Part shown: positions 44,365 to 52,651 of the stretch, piece by piece
How positions within the stretch are numbered: position 1 is the first letter of the stretch
How the letters are laid out: each line of letters starts with the position of its first letter
DNA from: Muricoccus roseus
GTDB taxonomy: Bacteria; Pseudomonadota; Alphaproteobacteria; Acetobacterales; Acetobacteraceae
Assembly: GCF_900141905.1 (NCBI RefSeq)
Contig: NZ_FQZF01000014.1
Location: 1 to 64,000, forward strand
Length of the DNA: 64,000 bases
Reading direction: 5' to 3'
Position numbers and translations under genes: made by a program
Notes under the pieces: model-generated
What the model was told of the DNA's origin: nothing
The model's input: only the letters and a program-made list of their open reading frames with translations
The model's database searches: none

Positions 44365-45201
44365 ATGGCGACAAATTCGGTCAATACGAACATCGGCGCG
44401 CAGGTCGCGCTGCAGTCGTTGAACCGCACCAATGAGGCTTTGGCGGTGACGCAAAAGCGCGTCTCCACCGGCTATCGCGTGTCGGACGCCAAGGATGACG
44501 GAGCGGCCTTCGCGGTGGCCCAGGCCGTCCGCGCCGATATCGCCGGCCTGACCTCGGCCAATGAGCAGATGGGCAGCGTCCAGGGCATTCTGGACACGAC
44601 CCTCGCCGGCCTGAACAAGGTCTCGGACACTATGACGGACATCCGCGGCGTGCTGGTGAAGCTCGCCGACGGCACGCTGTCCTCGTCTCAGCGCACGCAG
44701 TACCAGGCGCAGTACGACTCCCTGCGTACGCAGGTGCAGAATTACATCGCGGACGCCACCTATAACGGGCGCACGCTGCTCACCACCGCGAGCGCCTCAG
44801 GCGGCGGCGACATCGCCACCACCCGCAACGAGCAGGCAACACTCTATACCCTGACCGCCGTCGAGGGGGCGAGCTCCCTCGTCGTGGCGGCAGCGCCGAC
44901 CGATGCCGCCGCCGCCGCTTCGGCCCTGGCCTCCAGCGGCGACTTCGTGACGAAGATGAGCGCGGTGAACACCGCGCTGAACACCTTCGGCTCGAACTCC
45001 ACCTATCTGGAAGCCCAGATGAGCTACAACAAGGAAAAGCTGGACGCGCTCGAGACGGGCCTCGGCTCGTTAATCGACGCGGACCTGGCCAAGGAAAGCG
45101 CGAAGCTCCAGGCGCTGCAGATCCGCCAGCAGCTCGGCACCCAGGCGCTCGGCATCGCCAACCAGTCCCCGCAGGGCCTGCTCAGCCTCTTCCGCGGCTA
45201 G
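44365..45201 (+). CDS. Flagellin (short form)
   Basis: A 278-residue flagellin. The N-terminal D0/D1 helices (SVNTNIGAQVALQSLNRT, then RVSTGYRVSDAKDDGAAFAVAQ) and C-terminal D1/D0 helices (EKLDALETGLGSLIDADLAKESAKLQ, ending SPQGLLSLFRG) are complete; the variable middle is short and Ala/Ser/Thr-rich, as in many alphaproteobacterial flagellins. The start is the ATG at 44365, which begins the conserved MATNSVNTN. It polymerises into the filament after export. No other flagellar gene is nearby, so it is an isolated filament gene with its own promoter. Confidence 0.95.
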   Translation: MATNSVNTNIGAQVALQSLNRTNEALAVTQKRVSTGYRVSDAKDDGAAFAVAQAVRADIAGLTSANEQMGSVQGILDTTLAGLNKVSDTMTDIRGVLVKLADGTLSSSQRTQYQAQYDSLRTQVQNYIADATYNGRTLLTTASASGGGDIATTRNEQATLYTLTAVEGASSLVVAAAPTDAAAAASALASSGDFVTKMSAVNTALNTFGSNSTYLEAQMSYNKEKLDALETGLGSLIDADLAKESAKLQALQIRQQLGTQALGIANQSPQGLLSLFRG

Positions 45202-45210
45202 CCCGGCCGC

Positions 45211-45262
45211 CGCCCCGCTTCCCCCGGCCACGCCGCGCCGGTGGAATGGGGCGGGCGGGGCG
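45211..45262 (+). terminator. Possible terminator after flagellin
   Basis: CGCCCCGC at 45211-45218 can pair with GCGGGGCG at 45255-45262, enclosing more GC-rich self-complementary sequence, and a TATTCTTT tract follows (about 45265-45272). The long loop makes this a weak call. Confidence 0.3.
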
Positions 45263-45296
45263 CCTATTCTTTCCCGCGACAAGGGAGGGATAAGCG

Positions 45297-46493
45297 ATGG
45301 CCGGGACGGAAACCAAGGGCGCCTCAAAGGGGGCCTGCATCATCGGCTGGGCCCACACGCCCTTCGGCAAGCTCGAGGACGCGGATGCCGAGGCGCTGAT
45401 CGGCCGTGTCGCCCGGGCGGCCATCGAGGACGCCGGCATCGATCCCGCTGAGGTCGACGCCATCTATGTCGGCCATTTCAACGGTGGCTTCCAGAAGCAG
45501 GACTTCCCGTCCTCCCTGGTGCTCCAATCCGTGCCCGAGCTGCGCTTCAAGCCCGCCACCCGGCTGGAGAATGCCTGCGCCACCGGCTCTGCCGCCCTTC
45601 ACGGCGCCATGGACTTCATGGCCGCGGGCCGGGGCCGCTTCACCCTCGTCATCGGGGTCGAGAAGATGACCGCCATCCCCGGCGCCCAGGTGGGCGACGT
45701 CCTGCTCGGCTGCGCCTACCGGCGGGAGGAAGGGGATATTCCCGCGGGCTTCGCCGGCGTCTTTGCCCGCATCGCCCAGGCCTATTTCCAGCGTCATGGG
45801 GATCAGTCCGACGCCCTGGCGGCGATCGCGGCCAAGAACCACCGCAACGGGGTGGAGAACCCCTATGCCCAGATGCGCAAGGACCTGGGCTACGAGTTCT
45901 GCCGCACCGAGAGCGAGCGGAACCCCATCGTCGCCGGCCCGCTGAAGCGCACGGATTGCAGCCTTGTCTCCGACGGCGCGGCTGCCATGGTCCTGACCGA
46001 TGCCGAGACGGCGAGCACCATGGGCAAGGCCATCCAGTTCCGCGCGGCGGTTCAGGTCAATGACCTCATGCCCATCTCCGCCCGCGACATCACCCGCTTC
46101 GAAGGCGCGCGCGAGGCCTGGCGGCGCGCCTATGACACCGCCGGAATCGGCCTCTCCGACCTCTCCTTCGCCGAGGTGCATGACTGCTTCACCATCGCGG
46201 AGCTGATCGACTACGAGGCAATGGGCCTGGCGCCGGAGGGGCAGGGGGCCCGGGCCGTGCTGGACGGCACGGTCGCCAAGGGCGGGCGCCTGCCCGTGAA
46301 CCCCTCGGGCGGGCTGAAATCCAAGGGCCACCCGATCGGGGCCACCGGCGTCTCGATGCATGTGCTCGCCGCCATGCAACTGGCCGGGGAGGCGGGCGGA
46401 ATGCAGGTGCCGGGCGCCACGCTCGGCGGCGTCTTCAACATGGGGGGCGCGGCCGTGGCCAATTACGTCTCGATCATGGAGCGCCTGCGCTGA
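45297..46493 (+). CDS. Thiolase family protein (acetyl-CoA acetyltransferase/SCP-x-like)
   Basis: A 398-residue thiolase. The nucleophilic Cys94 lies in ENACATGSAALH, the conserved His in LKSKGHPIGATGVS (about residue 340-353), and the EVHDCFTIAELI loop resembles SCP-x-type thiolases. The usual second cysteine motif near the C-terminus is replaced by FNMGGAAVANYVS, as in that subgroup, so it may favour cleavage or may act on unusual acyl-CoAs. GGGAGGG precedes the ATG at 45297. Its stop codon forms a CTGA overlap with the histone-deacetylase-family gene downstream. Confidence 0.92.
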   Translation: MAGTETKGASKGACIIGWAHTPFGKLEDADAEALIGRVARAAIEDAGIDPAEVDAIYVGHFNGGFQKQDFPSSLVLQSVPELRFKPATRLENACATGSAALHGAMDFMAAGRGRFTLVIGVEKMTAIPGAQVGDVLLGCAYRREEGDIPAGFAGVFARIAQAYFQRHGDQSDALAAIAAKNHRNGVENPYAQMRKDLGYEFCRTESERNPIVAGPLKRTDCSLVSDGAAAMVLTDAETASTMGKAIQFRAAVQVNDLMPISARDITRFEGAREAWRRAYDTAGIGLSDLSFAEVHDCFTIAELIDYEAMGLAPEGQGARAVLDGTVAKGGRLPVNPSGGLKSKGHPIGATGVSMHVLAAMQLAGEAGGMQVPGATLGGVFNMGGAAVANYVSIMERLR

Positions 46494-47626
46494 GGCCTCC
46501 GCTCCTCATCGGGTCCGAGGTTTATCGCGGCTCCACCTACGGGGCGAAGCACCCGCTGGCCATCCCGCGGGTGCCCGCCACGCTGGACCTCGTCCGCGCG
46601 CTGGGCTGGCTCGATCCCCGGCGCTACCTCGACAGCCCGCCCGCCACGCCCGCGCAGCTCACCCGCTATCACACGCCAGACTACGTGGCCGCGCTCGAAC
46701 GCGCCGAGGCCGAGCAGAGCGTCCCGCCGGAGGTGCGGGAGCGGCATCACATCGGCGCGCATGGCAACCCGGTCTATCGCGAGGTCTTCCGCCGCCCCGC
46801 CACCAGCGCGGGCGGGGCCATCCTCGCCGCGCGGCTCACCCGCCAGGGCGGCATCGTGCATGTGCCCGGCGCCGGAACCCATCATGCCTTCCCCGACCGG
46901 GCGGCAGGCTTCTGCTACATCAACGATCCCGTCCTCGGCCTGCTCGAATGGCTCGATCTCGGCCTGGCCAACATCCTCTATCTCGACATCGACGCGCATC
47001 ACGGCGACGGCGTGGAATTCGCCTTCCGCGACGACCCGCGCGTCTTCACCCTCTCGGTGCACGAGGCCGGGCGCTGGCCCTTCACCGGCCGGCTGGAGGA
47101 CCGCGCGGGCGGCCATGCCCGCAACATTCCCGTGCCGCAGGGCTTCAACGACACGGAGATGGACCATGTGCTGCACGCGGCCATCCTCCCCATCCTCCGC
47201 CATCTCCGCCCGGAGGGGGTGATGATCCAGTGCGGCGCCGACGCGCTGGAGGAGGACCCGCTGGCGCGGCTCTCCCTGTCCAACAACGCGCATCAGGCGG
47301 TCGTCCGCGCGGTCATGGAGGAAGCGCCGCGGCTGATCGTGACCGGGGGAGGGGGCTACAACCCCTGGACCGTGGCCCGCTGCTGGACCGCCATCTGGGG
47401 CACGCTGGACCACCGCCCCATGCCGGAGCGCCTGCCGCCGGCCGCCGAGGCGGTGCTGCGCGGCCTGGAATGGTATCGCGCGGCGGGCCGCAACCCGCCG
47501 CCGCACTGGTTCACCACCCTCGTCGACGCGCCCCGCCCCGGCCCGCTCCGGCCGGAGGTGATCGAGGCCTGCGCCGCGGTGCTGGAGGGGCTGCCCGCGC
47601 CCGTCAGGCCGGCACGAGCAGGCTGA
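46490..47626 (+). CDS. Histone deacetylase family protein (AcuC-like)
   Basis: A zinc deacetylase of the AcuC/HDAC superfamily. His131-His132 lie in GTHHAF, the zinc ligands are Asp168 and His170 (DIDAHHGD) and Asp251 (GADAL), and the catalytic Tyr290 is in GGGGYNPW. The conserved N-terminal signature [11 protein letters not shown] (residues 17-27) lies upstream of the first ordinary start, a GTG at 46571. No ATG, GTG or TTG is in frame before it, so I place the start at CTG 46490, in a CTGA overlap with the thiolase stop. Such enzymes remove acetyl groups from polyamines, drugs or proteins. Its 3' end overlaps the convergent ispDF by 23 bases. Confidence 0.75.
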   Translation: MRPPLLIGSEVYRGSTYGAKHPLAIPRVPATLDLVRALGWLDPRRYLDSPPATPAQLTRYHTPDYVAALERAEAEQSVPPEVRERHHIGAHGNPVYREVFRRPATSAGGAILAARLTRQGGIVHVPGAGTHHAFPDRAAGFCYINDPVLGLLEWLDLGLANILYLDIDAHHGDGVEFAFRDDPRVFTLSVHEAGRWPFTGRLEDRAGGHARNIPVPQGFNDTEMDHVLHAAILPILRHLRPEGVMIQCGADALEEDPLARLSLSNNAHQAVVRAVMEEAPRLIVTGGGGYNPWTVARCWTAIWGTLDHRPMPERLPPAAEAVLRGLEWYRAAGRNPPPHWFTTLVDAPRPGPLRPEVIEACAAVLEGLPAPVRPARAG

Positions 47627-48767
47627 CCGCCGCCTGGGCGGCAATCCCCTCCTCCCGCCCTGGGAAGCCCAGCCGCTCCGTCGTGGTCGCCTTCACCGAA
47701 ACCCGGTCCTCCGGCACGCCCAGCAGCTCGGCGACGCGCGCGATCATCGCGGGGGCGTGGGGGGTGATCTTCGGGCGCTCGCAGATGAGGGTGACATCGG
47801 CATTGGCGAGCACGCCGCCGCGTGCCGCGATCCGCCCGGCCGCGTGGCGCAGGAAATCCGCGCTGTCCGCGTCCTTCCACTGCATCTGGCTGGGCGGGAA
47901 GTGGCGCCCGATATCGCCTTCCGCCAGGGCGCCGTAGATGGCGTCGCACAGGGCGTGCAGTCCGACATCGGCGTCGGAATGTCCGTCCAGCCCCAGCGAA
48001 TGCGGCACCTCCACCCCGCAGAGGAAGAGCTTCCGCCCCTCCACCAGCCGGTGCACGTCGAAGCCGGTGCCCACGCGGGGGATGAAGCGCGGCAGCAGCC
48101 CGGCCTCCACGCGCTCGAGGTCGCCGGGATAGGTGATCTTCACATTGCTCTCCGATCCGGGGACGAGGCGCACGGCATGGCCCGCCGCCTCCAGTAGGGC
48201 CGCATCATCGGTCGCGCCTTCCGCGGCGGTGCGATGCAGGGCCAGAAGCAGGGGGAAGCGGAAGCCCTGCGGCGTCTGGGCGCGGTGCAGACCTTCCCGC
48301 GGCACCGTGCGGCGGATGCGGCCCTCCTCGCCCAGCTTCAGCGTATCGGCCACGGGCTGCGCCGGAATCGCCCCCTCGGCCCTTTCCAGCGCCGCGACGA
48401 CCGCCGCGACCGTGCCGGCGGGCACCACCGGGCGCGCGGCATCATGCACCAGCACCAGGGCCGGCTCGCGCGGGGCCAGCGCCTCGAGCCCCGCGCGGAC
48501 GCTCGCCTGGCGCGTGGCGCCGCCCGCCACGGCGGGAAGCACGGGCAAGCCGGCCAGGATCGAATCCACGCGCGCCCGCTCGCCCTCGGCACAGACGGGC
48601 TGGATGGCGTCCACGAGCCCGTCCCGCAGCAGCGCCTCGGCCGCGTGGCGCAGCACCGGGCGGCCTAGCAGGGGCAGGAACTGCTTCGCCTCCGTGCCGC
48701 CCAGCCGCTCGCCGCGCCCCGCCGCCATCAACAGTGCCGCCACCCGCATTCCGTCATTCCCGCTCAT
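47604..48767 (-). CDS. ispDF: Bifunctional IspD/IspF isoprenoid synthesis enzyme
   Basis: A 387-residue fusion of two enzymes of the MEP isoprenoid pathway. The IspD part (about 1-225) has the nucleotide-binding [15 protein letters not shown] and DAARPVVP; it makes CDP-methylerythritol. The IspF part (about 228-387) has GTGFDVHRL with the metal-binding Asp and His, [17 protein letters not shown] and the closing CERPKI and ATTTERLG stretches; it makes the cyclodiphosphate. The fusion is typical of alphaproteobacteria. The start at 48767 is used; an ATG six codons later also fits. It diverges from dusB. Confidence 0.96.
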   Translation of the reverse strand: MSGNDGMRVAALLMAAGRGERLGGTEAKQFLPLLGRPVLRHAAEALLRDGLVDAIQPVCAEGERARVDSILAGLPVLPAVAGGATRQASVRAGLEALAPREPALVLVHDAARPVVPAGTVAAVVAALERAEGAIPAQPVADTLKLGEEGRIRRTVPREGLHRAQTPQGFRFPLLLALHRTAAEGATDDAALLEAAGHAVRLVPGSESNVKITYPGDLERVEAGLLPRFIPRVGTGFDVHRLVEGRKLFLCGVEVPHSLGLDGHSDADVGLHALCDAIYGALAEGDIGRHFPPSQMQWKDADSADFLRHAAGRIAARGGVLANADVTLICERPKITPHAPAMIARVAELLGVPEDRVSVKATTTERLGFPGREEGIAAQAAVSLLVPA

Positions 48768-48868
48768 CGCGGCCGGAACCTAGCTTCCCGGCCCGGTGCC
48801 GCCCAGGGGCGGCTTCGCGGCCTTCATGCGATGGCGCTTGACCGCCCACCTGCCCAGTTGATAGGCAG

Positions 48869-49999
48869 ATGCCCATGCCCACAACATCACGCATTGGAGA
48901 GGCTGCCCAACCCGAGGGCAGGCCGCAGCTGCGGCCCATCGTGCTCGGCGATGTCCGGATCGAACGACCGGTGATTCTCGCCCCGATGTCGGGAGTCACG
49001 GACCTTCCCTTCCGCCGCATCTCCCGCGCGCGCGGCACGCCCATGGTGGTGAGCGAGATGATCGCGAGCCAGGCCATGGTGCGCGAAAACCGGCAGACCC
49101 TGAAGATGGCCGAGGTCGATGGCTTCGGCGGGCCCGCCAGCGTTCAGCTCGCGGGCTGCGAGCCGGAGGTGATGGTCGAGGCGGCGAAGCTCGCCGTCGA
49201 TCGCGGCGCCGCGCTGGTGGACATCAACTTCGGCTGCCCGGTGAAGAAGGTGGCCATCGGCCAGCAGGCCGGCAGCGCCCTCATGCGTGACGAGATCAAG
49301 GCCGCCCGGATTCTGGAGGCCACGGTGAAAGCCGTGAAGGTGCCCGTGACGCTGAAGATGCGCATGGGCTGGGACCATCAGAGCCTCAACGCACCGAATC
49401 TCGCCCGCATCGCCGAGGCCTGTGGCATCCGCATGGTCACCGTCCATGGCCGCACCCGGCAGATGCTCTACACCGGCACCGCCGACTGGGCCTTCGTCGC
49501 GAAGGTGAAGGCGGCGGTCGGCATCCCCGTGATCGTGAACGGCGACATCCTCGGCCCCCTGGACGCCGAGGAGGCCCTGCGCCAGTCCGGCGCGGATGGC
49601 GTGATGATCGGACGCGGCGCCTATGGCCGGCCCTGGCTGGCGGGGCTGGTGGCGGAATACCTCGCGACCGGCACCATGCCCGAGCTGCCCTCGCTGGCGG
49701 AGCAGCACGCCATGCTGCTGGAGCACTATGCGGACATGCTGTCGCATCACGGCAGCAATCCCGGCCTTCGCCTCGCCCGCAAGCACATCGCCTGGTACTC
49801 GCGCGGCCTGCCCGGCAGCGCCGAGTTCCGCGTGCGGATCAATGCCGCGGACACGGTGGAGGAGGCGCTGGCCGCCATCGAATCCTTCTACCGCCCGCTG
49901 CTCGATGCCGGGGTGGAGGGCGTGCGCGACATGTTCCGCGAGGCCGGCCGGGAGGCGGGCAGCGCGGGGGATGCCGGCGAAGAAGCCCTGGCCGCCTGA
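48869..49999 (+). CDS. dusB: tRNA-dihydrouridine synthase B
   Basis: A 376-residue flavoenzyme that reduces uridine in tRNA. The FMN barrel begins with LAPMSGVTDLPFRR; the catalytic Cys123 is in NFGCPVKKV; KMRMGWD, TVHGRTRQMLYTG and VNGDI are typical Dus motifs. The helical C-terminal tRNA-binding part follows. The N-terminus before ILAPM is about 20 residues longer than usual and the start could be at 48869, 48875 or a GTG at 48941. In many alphaproteobacteria dusB precedes ntrB and co-transcribes with it, as here (12-base gap). Confidence 0.94.
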   Translation: MPMPTTSRIGEAAQPEGRPQLRPIVLGDVRIERPVILAPMSGVTDLPFRRISRARGTPMVVSEMIASQAMVRENRQTLKMAEVDGFGGPASVQLAGCEPEVMVEAAKLAVDRGAALVDINFGCPVKKVAIGQQAGSALMRDEIKAARILEATVKAVKVPVTLKMRMGWDHQSLNAPNLARIAEACGIRMVTVHGRTRQMLYTGTADWAFVAKVKAAVGIPVIVNGDILGPLDAEEALRQSGADGVMIGRGAYGRPWLAGLVAEYLATGTMPELPSLAEQHAMLLEHYADMLSHHGSNPGLRLARKHIAWYSRGLPGSAEFRVRINAADTVEEALAAIESFYRPLLDAGVEGVRDMFREAGREAGSAGDAGEEALAA

Positions 50000-50011
50000 G
50001 GGAGGGACCCC

Positions 50012-51151
50012 ATGCCCGACAGCATCGACTCCCTCCGCAGCGCCGGCCTGCCGGGCAGCGCGCATCTCCTCTCCGCGCTGCCGGTGCCCGTGGTGCTGCT
50101 GGACGCCGAGGAACGCTTCCGCTTCGCCAATCCGGCCGCCGAGCTCTTCCTCGGAATCTCCGCCGCCAGCCTGGCGCAGATGCATCTGACCGACCTCCTG
50201 CCGGAGGATTCGCGCCTCGCCGCCCTGGTCCGGCAGGTGCGTGCGGCCGATGCGCCCATCTCCGATCACGACCTGACGCTGCACTCCCCCCGCATCCACC
50301 GGGATGGCGTGGCGGCCCATGGCGCGCCGATGCCGGAAATGCCCGGGGCGGTGGTGCTGACGCTCCAGGATGGCTCCACGGCGCAGAAGCTGGACCGCCA
50401 GATGAACTTCCGGGGGGCCGCCCGGGGCGCCAGCGCCATGGCGGCCATGCTGGCCCATGAGGTGAAGAACCCGCTCTCCGGCATCCGCGGCGCGGCCCAG
50501 CTGCTGGAGCAGGCCGCCAATGAGGCGGACCGGGAGCTGTGCATCCTCATCCAGGACGAGGCGGACCGCATCCGCGACCTGGTCGAGCGGATGGACATGT
50601 TCTCCGAGCGCCCGCTGGAGCGCGAGGCGGTCAACATCCATGAGGTGCTGGACCATGTGCGCCGCATCGCCGCCACCGGCTTCGCGGCGCATCTCCGCAT
50701 CCTGGAGGAATACGACCCCTCCCTGCCGCCGGTCTGGGGCAACCGCGACCAGCTCGTGCAGATCCTGCTGAACCTGGTGAAGAACGCCGCCGAGGCGGTG
50801 GACCCGCGGGAGGGCGAGATCGCCCTCACCACCGCCTACCGCCACGGCGTGCGCCTCGCCATCCCGGGCTCGCGCGAGAGGGTGCACCTGCCCCTGGAGG
50901 TGACGGTGCGCGACAACGGCCCCGGCATTGCCGAGGACGTCCGCGCCAGCCTGTTCGAGCCCTTCATCACCACCAAGCGGGGCGGGCAGGGGCTCGGTCT
51001 GGCCATGGTGGCGAAGCTGGTGGCCGACCACGGCGCGCTGATCGAATGCGACAGCCGGCCGGGCCGCACCGTGTTCCGGCTTTCCCTTGCCAAGGCGCCC
51101 GCCGGCGCCGCGCCGGCCCAGCCGCGCGCCCGCCAGCGCCTGACCGCCTGA
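50012..51151 (+). CDS. ntrB: Nitrogen regulation sensor kinase NtrB
   Basis: A 379-residue cytosolic histidine kinase. An N-terminal PAS domain (about 15-130, [20 protein letters not shown]) is followed by the H-box with the phospho-acceptor His149 ([20 protein letters not shown]), and a kinase domain with the N-box [12 protein letters not shown] and G-boxes DNGPGI and GGQGLGLAM. NtrB phosphorylates or dephosphorylates NtrC under control of the PII protein. No membrane segment is present. The gene lies between dusB and ntrC. Confidence 0.95.
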   Translation: MPDSIDSLRSAGLPGSAHLLSALPVPVVLLDAEERFRFANPAAELFLGISAASLAQMHLTDLLPEDSRLAALVRQVRAADAPISDHDLTLHSPRIHRDGVAAHGAPMPEMPGAVVLTLQDGSTAQKLDRQMNFRGAARGASAMAAMLAHEVKNPLSGIRGAAQLLEQAANEADRELCILIQDEADRIRDLVERMDMFSERPLEREAVNIHEVLDHVRRIAATGFAAHLRILEEYDPSLPPVWGNRDQLVQILLNLVKNAAEAVDPREGEIALTTAYRHGVRLAIPGSRERVHLPLEVTVRDNGPGIAEDVRASLFEPFITTKRGGQGLGLAMVAKLVADHGALIECDSRPGRTVFRLSLAKAPAGAAPAQPRARQRLTA

Positions 51152-51195
51152 TTCCCCGCCCCCGGCCTCCAGAAGAAGCCCTCCGAAGAAGACGA

Positions 51196-52641
51196 ATGAC
51201 CGAACGCACCATCCTCATCGCGGATGACGACCGCGCCATTCGCACCGTCCTGGCCCAGGCGCTGGGACGCGCGGGGTACAATGTGCGCGCCACCTCCTCG
51301 GCGGCGACGCTCTGGCGCTGGGTGGAGGACGGGGAGGGCGACCTCGTCATCACCGATGTGGTGATGCCGGACGAGAACGGGCTGGACCTCGTCCCCCGCA
51401 TCCGGCGCGTGCGGCCGGAGCTGCGTGTGGTGGTGATGAGCGCCCAATCCACCTTCGCGACCGCCCTGAAGGCCGCCCAGCGCGGCGCCTTCGACTACCT
51501 GCCCAAGCCCTTCGACCTGAAGGACCTGATCTCCCTCGTCCAGCGGGCCCTTGCCGCCCCGGCCGCCGCGCCGGAGGAGGATGGGGAAGGGCCGGAGGAG
51601 GAGCGTCTGCCGCTCGTCGGCCGCTCGGCCGCCATGCAGGAGATCTACCGCACCGTCGCCCGCCTCACGACGACCGACCTGACCGTGATGATCACGGGCG
51701 AGTCGGGCACGGGCAAGGAGCTGGTAGCCCGCGCCCTGCACGACTATTCCCGCCGCCGGACCGGCAGCTTCGTGGCCGTGAACATGGCCGCCATCCCGCG
51801 CGACCTGATCGAGGCGGAGCTGTTCGGCCATGAGCGCGGGGCCTTCACCGGCGCCATGGCCCGCGGCGTCGGCCGCTTCGAGCAGGCGGCCGGCGGCACC
51901 CTCTTCCTCGACGAGATCGGCGACATGCCGCCCGAGGCCCAGACCCGCCTGCTGCGCGTGCTGCAGGAGGGCGAGTTCACCACCGTCGGCGGCCGCACGC
52001 CCATCAAGGCGAATGTCCGCATCGTCGCCGCCACCCATCGGGACCTGCGCCAGGCCATCCGCGCCGGCGTCTTCCGCGAAGACCTGTTCTACCGCCTGAA
52101 CGTGGTGCCCATCCGCCTGCCGCCCCTGCGCGAGCGGGCGGAGGACATCCCCCTCCTGGCCCGCCACTTCCTGGACCGCGCCAAGGCCGCCGGCCTGCCC
52201 GCCAAGTCGCTGGACAACGGCGCCGTGGAGCGGCTGAAGGCGCATCCCTGGCCCGGCAATGCGCGCGAGCTGGAGAACCTCATGCGCCGCCTCGCCGCCC
52301 TCTACCCCCAGGAGGTGATCGGCGAGGATGCGGTGGCGGCCGAGCTGGCCGAGGCCGAGGCCGTGCCCGGCATCCCCTCCGCCCCGACCGCGCCGGAGAC
52401 CCTGGAGCAGGCCGTGGAGCGGCACCTCGCCACCTTCATGAGTGCGCAGCGGGACGGGCTTCCCGTGCGCGACCTGTATGAGCGCGTCCTCGCCGAGGTG
52501 GAGCGCCCGCTCCTTCGCCTCGCCCTGGCCAATACCCGCGGGAACCAGATCAAGGCCGCGGCCATGCTCGGCCTGAACCGCAACACGCTGCGCAAGAAGA
52601 TCCGGGAGCTGGAGCTGCCGGTCGTGCGGGGGCTGTCGTGA
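51196..52641 (+). CDS. ntrC: Nitrogen regulation response regulator NtrC
   Basis: A 481-residue sigma-54 activator. The receiver has phospho-acceptor Asp54 ([12 protein letters not shown]); the AAA+ domain has Walker A GESGTGKE at 168-175, the sigma-54 contact loop GAFTGA at 215-220 and Walker [14 protein letters not shown]. The C-terminal Fis-type helix-turn-helix ([20 protein letters not shown]) binds DNA. All parts for classic sigma-54 activation are intact. The ATG at 51196 begins the receiver; the frame is open upstream inside ntrB. It is activated by NtrB at low nitrogen. Confidence 0.97.
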   Translation: MTERTILIADDDRAIRTVLAQALGRAGYNVRATSSAATLWRWVEDGEGDLVITDVVMPDENGLDLVPRIRRVRPELRVVVMSAQSTFATALKAAQRGAFDYLPKPFDLKDLISLVQRALAAPAAAPEEDGEGPEEERLPLVGRSAAMQEIYRTVARLTTTDLTVMITGESGTGKELVARALHDYSRRRTGSFVAVNMAAIPRDLIEAELFGHERGAFTGAMARGVGRFEQAAGGTLFLDEIGDMPPEAQTRLLRVLQEGEFTTVGGRTPIKANVRIVAATHRDLRQAIRAGVFREDLFYRLNVVPIRLPPLRERAEDIPLLARHFLDRAKAAGLPAKSLDNGAVERLKAHPWPGNARELENLMRRLAALYPQEVIGEDAVAAELAEAEAVPGIPSAPTAPETLEQAVERHLATFMSAQRDGLPVRDLYERVLAEVERPLLRLALANTRGNQIKAAAMLGLNRNTLRKKIRELELPVVRGLS

Positions 52642-52651
52642 CGGGCCGGCC

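Noticed and set aside
46571-47626. GTG at 46571 as the start of the deacetylase-family gene
   Set aside because: It would remove the conserved [11 protein letters not shown] segment, which is encoded in frame just upstream.
48838-48866. TTGACC with a weak ATAGGC box 17 bases later before dusB
   Set aside because: Transcription would begin after the annotated ATG at 48869; only valid if dusB really starts at the GTG at 48941, which cannot be decided here.
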